Positions 7,554 to 13,117 of a stretch of DNA of 13,154 nucleotides are shown here, one piece after another. The stretch comes from Syntrophorhabdaceae bacterium (GTDB lineage: Bacteria; Desulfobacterota; Syntrophorhabdia; Syntrophorhabdales; Syntrophorhabdaceae). Location of the stretch: assembly GCA_026415015.1 (NCBI GenBank), contig JAOAHW010000229.1, positions 1-13,154 on the forward strand, in the 5' to 3' direction. The notes below the pieces were generated by a model. The model was not told the DNA's origin. It worked only from the letters and a program-made list of their open reading frames with translations, and made no database searches. Within the stretch, counting starts at the first letter, position 1; each line of letters opens with the position of its first letter. A program made the translations under genes and the position numbers.

Positions 7554-8000
7554 CTAAGGCTGTGCAGCCTTATCCAGTGTTGTTTTTATATCTCCCCAGA
7601 GGATACACCCTGTAGGGCATACTGAAGCACAGGCAGGTATCTCTCCCTGTGTAAGCCTTTCAAGGCATAGGTCACACTTTAGTGCAACCTCTTTTTCCCC
7701 ATGGAATTGCATTGCCCCAAAGGGGCAAGCCATTATACATTCCCTACAACCTATACAGATATCTTCATTAATCAGGACAATACCCTGGCTATTTCTTATA
7801 ATAGCATCTACAGGACATGCTCTTTTACATGGTGCATCTGCACAATGATGGCAGTATATAGGCACAAATAAGGGGCTTTTATCAATAATCCTTATTAATC
7901 TTGGACCTACATCTAAATTGTGTTCCTGCTTGCATGCAACCTCACATGAATGACAACCGCAACAATCATCTTTAAAAATCGTTAGATATCTTTTACTCAT
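7554..8000 (-). CDS. four-cluster [4Fe-4S] electron-transfer subunit of a Mo/W oxidoreductase (DmsB/HycB-like)
   Basis: This is a small polyferredoxin that passes electrons to or from the molybdopterin subunit encoded just upstream. It has 148 aa with 16 cysteines in four groups, enough for four [4Fe-4S] clusters: C13/C16/C19/C23, C50/C53/C58/C62, C82/C85/C88/C92 and C109/C112/C124/C128. C14 and C132 are extra cysteines. No signal peptide or membrane segment is seen, so the complex is cytoplasmic. The start at ATG 8000 overlaps the stop of the catalytic subunit by 8 nt, with GGGGGTG as ribosome binding site inside the upstream gene, so the two are translationally coupled. At 148 aa it is shorter than many DmsB/PsrB proteins, with only a short tail after the last cluster. 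No membrane anchor, NAD-binding or flavin subunit is encoded in the operon, so the physiological electron partner is unknown. Confidence 0.92.
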   Translation of the reverse strand: MSKRYLTIFKDDCCGCHSCEVACKQEHNLDVGPRLIRIIDKSPLFVPIYCHHCADAPCKRACPVDAIIRNSQGIVLINEDICIGCRECIMACPFGAMQFHGEKEVALKCDLCLERLTQGEIPACASVCPTGCILWGDIKTTLDKAAQP

Positions 8001-10101
8001 GGTTCACCCCCTCAATTTCTTCGCAGCGGTATATATTACATAGCAAGACACGTAAGTTGGTTGCACCCATGACAGGATCCATTGATTCGTGAGAGTCGTC
8101 GGTAAGTATATTGATATTGGCTATATCCCAGCCGTGACCTTCATCTTTTATCTCTGGGAACCACCATCCATGTTCTGCTACTACAACCCTTGGATCTATG
8201 CCGTCATTAAGCCTTGCTCTTTGTCTTACCCGCCCCCTCGGTGATTCTATCCAGACCCAATCACTCTCTCTAATACCATGTTTTTTTGCAGTATCGGGAT
8301 TTATCTCAACAATAGGGTCTGGTTTCATCTCTCTTAACCATGGTACCTGGCGATTTTCAGAATGGAAAAACATGGGCGTTCGTAGGCCTGCATTCAGGAT
8401 ATAAGGATATCTCTCAGCAAGGTCAGGTCTTGATACAGGACTTTCCGGGATCTCCGTATATTTTGGAAGGGGATCCCTGCCCCAGCTCTCTAAAACAGTG
8501 GAATATAACTCCACTTTCTTTGTGGGCGTTGAAAACCCTTTCTTACGATATTTGTAATATTCCATATCACCCTTTAAATACCCCTTTTCTTTAAACTCCT
8601 CCCATGTAACACCTGTAGGTTCAAGGAGCCATTCGATAGCATCCTCTACAGTAGGCCACCATTGTTGACCCATTCTTTTGCCCAGTTCAAGAAAGATCTT
8701 ATGATCCTGCCAGCACTCTCCTATCTCAACCACCTTTTGCCGTGCAAGGACATAGCCGTGGAATTTCCAATTCTCAGCCATATGATTCTGTTCCAACCAT
8801 GTCCCGGCAGGAAGGAATATATCGGCAAGCTCTGCTGTAGGGGTCATGAAGAAATCAGCCACAGCAAAAAATTCCAGTTTAGTCAGGGCTTTGTGTATAT
8901 AGTTGGCATTAGCTTCTGTTATTAGTGGGTTGGTGCCTACAAATATACCTGCTTTTAATGGATAGGGTTTTCCTGTGATTATGGCGTCCCAGGCAACCCT
9001 CGGTGTGATAAAGGTCATTCTCGCACCGAGTTTGTATTGTTCTCCTCCCAGACGTTTCTTTTTTTGTTCAGGCGTCAAGGCCTCATGGCAAGAAAATTGA
9101 GAGACAGTCCTCACTGGAGGAGGCACATAGAATACATTGCCACCGGGTGCATCAAGATTGGATGTTGCAGCCATGAGACCAACTGCGGTCCGAGTAAAGT
9201 CCGTGCAATTGATATTCTGCTCTGTAGGGACACCCCAATGGATGCCTGCCGGTTTGGTTGTTGCATACATCCGCGCTGCTTCCCTAATAATGTCCTTATC
9301 TACCCATGTAATCTCCTGTACCTTGTTTAAAGGGTAGTCCTTTCTAACCCTATCTGAAAAGGCATCCCAGCCATGTATATAATTGGCTACAAAATCCCTG
9401 TCGTAAAGCCCTTCTTCAATAATAACATTAAAGAAACCCAGAGCCAGAGCAGCATCAGTGCCTGGTCTTAATTGAAGCCATATATCTGCCCTCTTGGTAT
9501 AGAAGTTTTTGCGAGGGTCAATAACAATAAGCTTCGCCCCTTTTTTGTATGCCCTCCAGAATGAAACACCTTTATATTCATCAGGATTCGACCAGAGAGG
9601 ATTCACACCCCAAAGAACAATGAGCTTAGGCTCTCCTGCATAGTCACACACAGGAAACCTACCGCATGTTATAAGTGAAGCCCCTATTCGAGAGAGATAA
9701 CACATATGTCCCGCAGTGAGCACATTCGGCGTGCCAAGGAGATTGCCAAAACGGGAAAAATAACTCTCATAATCACGACCTGTTCCCTGTCCGATAAACA
9801 GTGATTCAGGGCCATATTCCTCTATGACCTTCTTAAATTTATTAGTAATAATATCAAGTGCCTCATCCCACGAGGTCCGCTCCCATTTACCAGAGACTTT
9901 TTTCATTGGATAAAGGATACGGTCTGGATGATAAGCTATTTGTGTAATGGCCAGTCCCTTACTGCACATGGTTCCGTGACTAATAGGTGATGAAGGGTCT
10001 CCTTCTATTTTCACTACCTTACCGTCTTTTACGCTTGCAATAACACCGCAGCCACCGTGGCAGCCCCTACAAACCGTTCTGACCTTTTTAATACTTCCCA
10101 T
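7993..10101 (-). CDS. molybdopterin (Mo/W-bisPGD) oxidoreductase catalytic subunit, DMSO-reductase superfamily
   Basis: This is the catalytic subunit of a cytoplasmic complex-iron-sulfur molybdoenzyme. It has 702 aa. The N-terminal [4Fe-4S] site is C11-x2-C14-x3-C18 ... C46, with the electron-relay lysine K48 in CSKG. The probable metal ligand is C134 in GHMCYLSRIG. The C-terminal molybdopterin-dinucleotide-binding domain runs from about residue 570 (YPYILNAGLRTPMFFHSENRQ, then a VWIESPRGR barrel segment). There is no twin-arginine leader. I choose ATG 10101 (MGSIKKVRTVCRGC), preceded by GGAGA at a 7-nt spacing; ATG 10122, which overlaps the ligase 2 stop by 4 nt, would add 7 residues. C134 is followed by Tyr, not the His of formate dehydrogenases. 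H15 occupies the place of the catalytic Asp of acetylene hydratase. Both argue against those activities. A role in oxidising or reducing the CoA-activated or free acid is inferred from the operon only. Confidence 0.9.
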   Translation of the reverse strand: MGSIKKVRTVCRGCHGGCGVIASVKDGKVVKIEGDPSSPISHGTMCSKGLAITQIAYHPDRILYPMKKVSGKWERTSWDEALDIITNKFKKVIEEYGPESLFIGQGTGRDYESYFSRFGNLLGTPNVLTAGHMCYLSRIGASLITCGRFPVCDYAGEPKLIVLWGVNPLWSNPDEYKGVSFWRAYKKGAKLIVIDPRKNFYTKRADIWLQLRPGTDAALALGFFNVIIEEGLYDRDFVANYIHGWDAFSDRVRKDYPLNKVQEITWVDKDIIREAARMYATTKPAGIHWGVPTEQNINCTDFTRTAVGLMAATSNLDAPGGNVFYVPPPVRTVSQFSCHEALTPEQKKKRLGGEQYKLGARMTFITPRVAWDAIITGKPYPLKAGIFVGTNPLITEANANYIHKALTKLEFFAVADFFMTPTAELADIFLPAGTWLEQNHMAENWKFHGYVLARQKVVEIGECWQDHKIFLELGKRMGQQWWPTVEDAIEWLLEPTGVTWEEFKEKGYLKGDMEYYKYRKKGFSTPTKKVELYSTVLESWGRDPLPKYTEIPESPVSRPDLAERYPYILNAGLRTPMFFHSENRQVPWLREMKPDPIVEINPDTAKKHGIRESDWVWIESPRGRVRQRARLNDGIDPRVVVAEHGWWFPEIKDEGHGWDIANINILTDDSHESMDPVMGATNLRVLLCNIYRCEEIEGVNHE

Positions 10102-10118
10102 AATAAATCTCCTTTCAT

Positions 10119-11615
10119 TCATTTTTGCGTAAGCTTCTTTTTTAACTCCCGCTTCAATAACTTCCCTGTAGCGCTTTTGGGCAATTCATCCAAAATCATA
10201 ATATCTTTGGGGACCTTATAAGCAGACAAGCACGATTTCAGAAAAGCTTTCATCTTGAATGGATCAAGACTCATGCCTTTGTATGGAACAACGCACGCTA
10301 CAACACGTTCTCCCCACTCCGGGTCAGGCAGCCCTATAACTGCACATTCCTGGACATTTGGAATCTTAAAGATCACCTCCTCAACCTCACGGGGGTATAC
10401 ATTTTCGCCACCTGTAATGATCATATCTTTTATTCTATCAACAATATACAGATAACCATCTTCATCGAAATAACCTATGTCACCTGAGCGAAACCAACCA
10501 TCGCCCCAGAAAACATCTTTGGTCCCTTCAGCGTTATTTAGATAACCTTTCATTATATTGTGTCCACGTATGCATATCTCGCCTTCTTTACCCTCATCCA
10601 CCATGTTGCCGTATGAATCTCTTAATTGGACTTCCACACCATTAACAGGCGAACCAACCGAACCAGCAACATGCCTGTGAAAATGATTATATGTAACCGC
10701 TGAGGCAGATTCTGTCATGCCATATCCTTCATAAATATCCAGACCTGTCTCTTCTTTCCACTGCCTGATTACCTCTACAGCCATACTTGCAGCTGCTGAA
10801 AAACAATAACGAACCTTACCGAGTTTATCTTTCAGATTTTTTATGGAAAGCATACGAGCATAAATTGTAGGTACACCAAAAAGTTTGGTTATCCTCCCTT
10901 CCCTTGCAGCATCTAAAGTACGATCAATATCAAAAAAAGGCATAATCTCCAGACATCCACCGCTCATTATAGTGGAATTCATTATGTGTATCTGCCCAAA
11001 GACATGATTCAATGGAAGAAAACACAATGCCCGGTCTTTTTCTGTGGATCGTTCGCAAAACATTACATTGTAACTGGAAAAAATTATATTTTCATGGCTG
11101 AGCATAACACCTTTAGGTGTCCCAGTTGTTCCTCCTGTATAAAGAATAGCCGCGGTGTCATTACGATCACAATCTACTGCCTTAAATGAACCTGTTCCTT
11201 TATTCATTAATTGTTGTAAATCAAAATCACCACCTTCACATATGATGCCTTCTATATATTCGTCATTTCTTATCTTTAATAGACTCTCAAGCTTATCTTC
11301 TGTTGTAAATATATATCTTGGCTTAGCATGGCTTATTAAAAAAGCCAGTTCATTGTAGGAGAGGGTATTTGAAAGAGTCACTGCTATAGCCCCTGTTTTT
11401 ATCACACCAAAATAGAATATTATCCATTCCTTTGAGTTGGGCGCACAAATGCCTACATGGTCATGAGGCTTTATCCCCATTTTTATCAATGCTGTCGCAA
11501 CCTTATTGACTTCAACATTAAGTTGACCATAGCTTGTCTCAATACTTCCCTCGCTAATAGCTGGACGGCTTTTGAAAAAAAATGCCGACCTCTCCAGATT
11601 AGAAGTTAGATTCAT
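10119..11615 (-). CDS. AMP-forming acyl/aryl-CoA ligase 2 (FadD/CaiC-like, ANL superfamily)
   Basis: This is the first gene of the catabolic operon, a carboxylate-CoA ligase of 498 aa. Motifs are YTGGTTGTPKG from Y159, EGYGMTES (A5), WFRSGD (A7), DRIKDMIITGGENVYPREVE (A8) and catalytic K485 in ATGKLLK. I prefer ATG 11615 (MNLTSNLERSAFFF), with an AAAAGGGGGC ribosome binding site 5-6 nt upstream; an in-frame TTG at 11633 would overlap that site. Its stop overlaps a possible start of the molybdoenzyme gene by 4 nt. It is closely related to ligase 1 along its whole length, including an identical N-terminal pattern MNL-x2-NLE and a 33-nt tract of identical DNA covering the P-loop-proximal region, so the two arose by duplication. 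Differences around the A5 motif suggest different acid specificity. The expression start lies at the regulated promoter at 11698-11724. Confidence 0.92.
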   Translation of the reverse strand: MNLTSNLERSAFFFKSRPAISEGSIETSYGQLNVEVNKVATALIKMGIKPHDHVGICAPNSKEWIIFYFGVIKTGAIAVTLSNTLSYNELAFLISHAKPRYIFTTEDKLESLLKIRNDEYIEGIICEGGDFDLQQLMNKGTGSFKAVDCDRNDTAAILYTGGTTGTPKGVMLSHENIIFSSYNVMFCERSTEKDRALCFLPLNHVFGQIHIMNSTIMSGGCLEIMPFFDIDRTLDAAREGRITKLFGVPTIYARMLSIKNLKDKLGKVRYCFSAAASMAVEVIRQWKEETGLDIYEGYGMTESASAVTYNHFHRHVAGSVGSPVNGVEVQLRDSYGNMVDEGKEGEICIRGHNIMKGYLNNAEGTKDVFWGDGWFRSGDIGYFDEDGYLYIVDRIKDMIITGGENVYPREVEEVIFKIPNVQECAVIGLPDPEWGERVVACVVPYKGMSLDPFKMKAFLKSCLSAYKVPKDIMILDELPKSATGKLLKRELKKKLTQK

Positions 11616-11676
11616 CGGTTGCCCCCTTTTCAAAACAATATTACATCGGCTAAGAAAAAATATATAAAATTAAATG

Positions 11677-11697
11677 TTCAATGGTTCATCCATTGAA
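11677..11697. promoter_or_regulatory. candidate operator palindrome for the divergent GntR regulator
   Basis: A perfect inverted repeat, TTCAATGG (11677-11684), a 5-nt spacer TTCAT, and CCATTGAA (11690-11697). The core TGG-N5-CCA resembles the dyads bound by FadR/PdhR-type GntR regulators. It directly abuts the -10 element of the - strand promoter and covers the predicted transcription start, the normal position for a repressor site. No second copy was noticed in the window. Confidence 0.65.
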
Positions 11698-11724
11698 GTT
11701 ATAATTATTTAATTTATTTGTCAA
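11698..11724 (-). promoter_or_regulatory. sigma70-type promoter of the ligase-Mo enzyme-TRAP operon
   Basis: On the - strand, TTGACA (11719-11724, a perfect -35) is followed after 15 nt by TATAAC (11698-11703). The spacer is short, so the exact -10 register is uncertain. The predicted start near 11690 lies inside the palindrome 11677-11697, leaving an untranslated leader of about 75 nt before ATG 11615. Confidence 0.6.
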
Positions 11725-11733
11725 GTAAATTAA
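11709..11733. repeat. AT-rich inverted repeat surrounding the -35 element
   Basis: TTAATTTA (11709-11716) and TAAATTAA (11726-11733) are exact reverse complements. The 9-nt loop contains the TTGACA -35 box of the - strand promoter. The symmetry continues imperfectly outward (ATAAT at 11701-11705, ATTAT at 11736-11740). It could be a second regulator half-operator or simply AT-rich promoter DNA. Confidence 0.4.
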
Positions 11734-11744
11734 TTATTATTTTG

Positions 11745-11772
11745 TTGAAAAAAAATTATTTTTTTATATAAT
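11745..11772 (+). promoter_or_regulatory. promoter of the GntR regulator gene
   Basis: TTGAAA (11745-11750), a 16-nt spacer, then a perfect TATAAT (11767-11772). Transcription would begin near 11779, leaving only about a dozen bases of leader that contain the ribosome binding site AGAGG (11779-11783), 7 nt before ATG 11791. The start is separated from the palindrome at 11677-11697 by about 80 bp. Confidence 0.6.
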
Positions 11773-11790
11773 CTAAAAAGAGGTTTTTTT

Positions 11791-12525
11791 ATGCCAAAAT
11801 TTAAACCTGTTAAACAATACAGGATATCAGAAGAGATTGTTGAACAACTGAAACAGTCTATACTGCTCGGTGAATTTAAGGCTGGAGACAAGTTACCTTC
11901 AGAGCGTGAATTATCTGAACAATTCCATGTGAGCCGTGCCGCAGTTCGTGAAGCCCTTAGGTCTCTTGAGATTTCAGGTTTCATAACTACTCGACAAGGT
12001 GCAACAGGAGGAGCCTTTGTCACTGACTTAACGTTTCAAAATCTCTCAAATGCCTTTTTAGACCTATTTCTTGCTAATAAAATTTCTATCCCTGAGATTT
12101 ATCAGGTACGTGTATTTTTTGAACCAGAAGTAGCCCGTCTAGCAGCAAAAAATGTTACCCCTGAATATGCAGAACGGTTAAAACAGGCTCTTGAAGCTGA
12201 AAGTGACCCAATAAAGTCACTGTCAGAAGATGTTGACAAAAAGACAGCGGTTCACTTTATTCTTGCTGAAATGAGCGGCAACCACTTTTATGAATCCCTT
12301 GTAAAATCACTAATGGGCTTAACAAAAAAAATAGTAGAGGAGGTAAACCCTGACCCACATGTCATGCATCCTGCAGGAATGCACAGACCTATAGTTGAGG
12401 CTGTATTGTCAGGAGATCCAGAAAAAGCTGCAAAGGCTATGGAAGAACATGCAATTGAATTTGGCAAGAACTTAATCAAAATTGAAAAGGCTTATAGAGA
12501 AAAGAAATCGTTTCAGATGTCTTAG
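11791..12525 (+). CDS. FadR-type GntR family transcriptional regulator (winged HTH + FCD domain)
   Basis: This is a DNA-binding regulator, most likely the ligand-responsive repressor of the divergent catabolic operon. It has 244 aa. Residues 10-77 form a GntR winged helix-turn-helix with the signature LPSERELSEQFHVSRAAVREALRSLE and wing GATGGAFV. Residues from about 85 to 230 form an all-helical FCD effector domain (IYQVRVFFEPEVARLAA, HFILAEMSGN, HRPIVEAVLSGD, AMEEH). Three of the usual metal-site histidines are present (H155, H198, H220), but the Asp normally four residues before the first His is K151, so metal binding may be altered and the effector could be an acyl-CoA or organic acid. Divergent placement over a shared 175-bp region with a clear dyad supports local regulation. 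AGAGG at 11779-11783 is the ribosome binding site for ATG 11791. Confidence 0.93.
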   Translation: MPKFKPVKQYRISEEIVEQLKQSILLGEFKAGDKLPSERELSEQFHVSRAAVREALRSLEISGFITTRQGATGGAFVTDLTFQNLSNAFLDLFLANKISIPEIYQVRVFFEPEVARLAAKNVTPEYAERLKQALEAESDPIKSLSEDVDKKTAVHFILAEMSGNHFYESLVKSLMGLTKKIVEEVNPDPHVMHPAGMHRPIVEAVLSGDPEKAAKAMEEHAIEFGKNLIKIEKAYREKKSFQMS

Positions 12526-12548
12526 AAAATTTTCCATAATAAATTAGC

Positions 12549-12683
12549 TTAAAGGCCTTTCCCTTTTCTATCAAATAATATACAAATATAACTCATGATT
12601 TTTACACTAAATGCCAATATGCTTAATGTTGCCATCACCACTATAAAACCAGTAACAGCGATTTTAAGGGCTTCAAATAACAT
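12549..12683 (-). CDS. OadG-like small membrane protein (44 aa)
   Basis: This short - strand reading frame has a strong ribosome binding site (AAAGGAGG, 9 nt before ATG 12683). It encodes 44 aa beginning MLFEALKIAVTGFIVVMATL, followed by SILAFSVKIMSYICILFDRK and a basic end. A single hydrophobic helix spans roughly residues 8-36. The pattern M-L-x-E-x-L-K-I-x2-x-G-x2-VV is that of the N-terminal transmembrane segment of OadG, the gamma subunit of Na+-pumping decarboxylases, and of the short OadG-related subunits seen beside membrane transporters. The charged tail of full-length OadG is missing. No OadA, OadB or symporter gene lies next to it in the window. It converges with the GntR regulator gene, 23 nt away. 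Function is not known here; a small accessory subunit of a sodium-coupled membrane complex is the best guess. Confidence 0.6.
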   Translation of the reverse strand: MLFEALKIAVTGFIVVMATLSILAFSVKIMSYICILFDRKGKGL

Positions 12684-12828
12684 AAATAATTACCTCCTTT
12701 TTTTATAAATCAAAAAATATTCTCCTTTATTTCTGTAAAATGAGTTGTTTATTCCTCCATTGATTACAAACATCACAAAAACATTCAGATATTCCAGTAA
12801 AATATGGTTTTGCCTTATGTCCATCAAT

Positions 12829-12872
12829 AAAAAAATCGCCGCTTGAGAGAACATTATTCTATCAAGCGGCGA
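12829..12872 (-). terminator. strong rho-independent terminator/attenuator upstream of the OadG-like gene
   Basis: TCGCCGCTTGA (12836-12846) and TCAAGCGGCGA (12862-12872) form a perfect 11-bp, GC-rich stem in AT-rich DNA, with a 15-nt loop. Read on the - strand it is followed by seven uninterrupted T residues (12829-12835). It lies between an outward promoter (12972-13001) and the OadG-like gene, so it either ends a short RNA or attenuates transcription into that gene. Confidence 0.85.
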
Positions 12873-12965
12873 CCCTACCGACTTTTTATAACTTTAGGGA
12901 TCCATAATCCCCAAACCCTTTTTTATTTTATTCTATTATCTCTATGTTGCACTAAAAACTAAGTA
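12829..12965 (-). ncRNA. candidate structured leader RNA or small RNA ending in the terminator
   Basis: A transcript from the promoter at 12972-13001 would start near 12965 and reach the terminator after about 135 nt. No convincing coding frame lies in its 5' part. Two short stems are visible. GGGAT/ATCCC pairs 12897-12901 with 12907-12911. CCCTA/TAGGG pairs 12873-12877 with 12895-12899, immediately next to the terminator stem. Both use bases 12897-12899, so they exclude each other, as in a switch. I do not recognise a known riboswitch class. Between the terminator and ATG 12683 lie about 145 nt of AT-rich leader with no clear gene. Confidence 0.4.
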
Positions 12966-12971
12966 GATATG

Positions 12972-13001
12972 ATTATTACATTTAATGTAAGGCTATGTCA
13001 A
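12972..13001 (-). promoter_or_regulatory. promoter reading leftward out of the insertion-sequence end
   Basis: On the - strand a perfect TTGACA (12996-13001), an 18-nt spacer, and AATAAT (12972-12977; 5 of 6 to TATAAT). The -35 lies at or near the edge of the insertion sequence and points away from it, towards the structured leader and the OadG-like gene. Part of the match may be coincidence in AT-rich DNA. Confidence 0.45.
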
Positions 13002-13023
13002 TAAAATTAATCCACATGTGTCT

Positions 13024-13073
13024 CTGCAATATAATTATGTCACCCCCTAACTGCAAGATGAAAATGTCACCCC
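13024..13073 (+). repeat. two 23-bp direct repeats, period 27 bp (probable transposase-binding sites)
   Basis: The segment 13024-13046 and the segment 13051-13073 match at 19 of 23 positions. Both begin CTGCAA and end ATGTCACCCC. A further TGTC lies at 13019 and TGTCA at 12996. Subterminal repeats of this kind next to a transposase start are typical of insertion-sequence ends. Confidence 0.7.
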
Positions 13074-13117
13074 TGTAGTATATAACAGAAAGCATCCAAT
13101 AAAAGGAGGTGTTTTCT

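Noticed and set aside
7993..10101. Formate dehydrogenase or acetylene hydratase identity for the molybdoenzyme
   Set aside because: The ligand Cys is followed by Tyr instead of the His of formate dehydrogenases, and His replaces the catalytic Asp of acetylene hydratase after the second cluster cysteine.
12551..12560. 10-bp palindrome AAAGGCCTTT between the regulator and the OadG-like gene as a terminator
   Set aside because: It has no loop and no clear T-tract, and it overlaps the end of the small gene; too weak to call.
12690..12854. 54-codon - strand frame starting at ATG 12854 (MFSQAAIFLLMD...) upstream of the OadG-like gene
   Set aside because: It has no ribosome binding site, starts inside the loop of the terminator hairpin, has unconvincing composition, and ends in the ribosome binding site of the next gene; likely chance.
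12684..13001. CRISPR array, tRNA or rRNA in the 629-bp right-hand non-coding stretch
   Set aside because: No regularly spaced repeats beyond the two insertion-sequence units, and no cloverleaf or rRNA motif seen on either strand.
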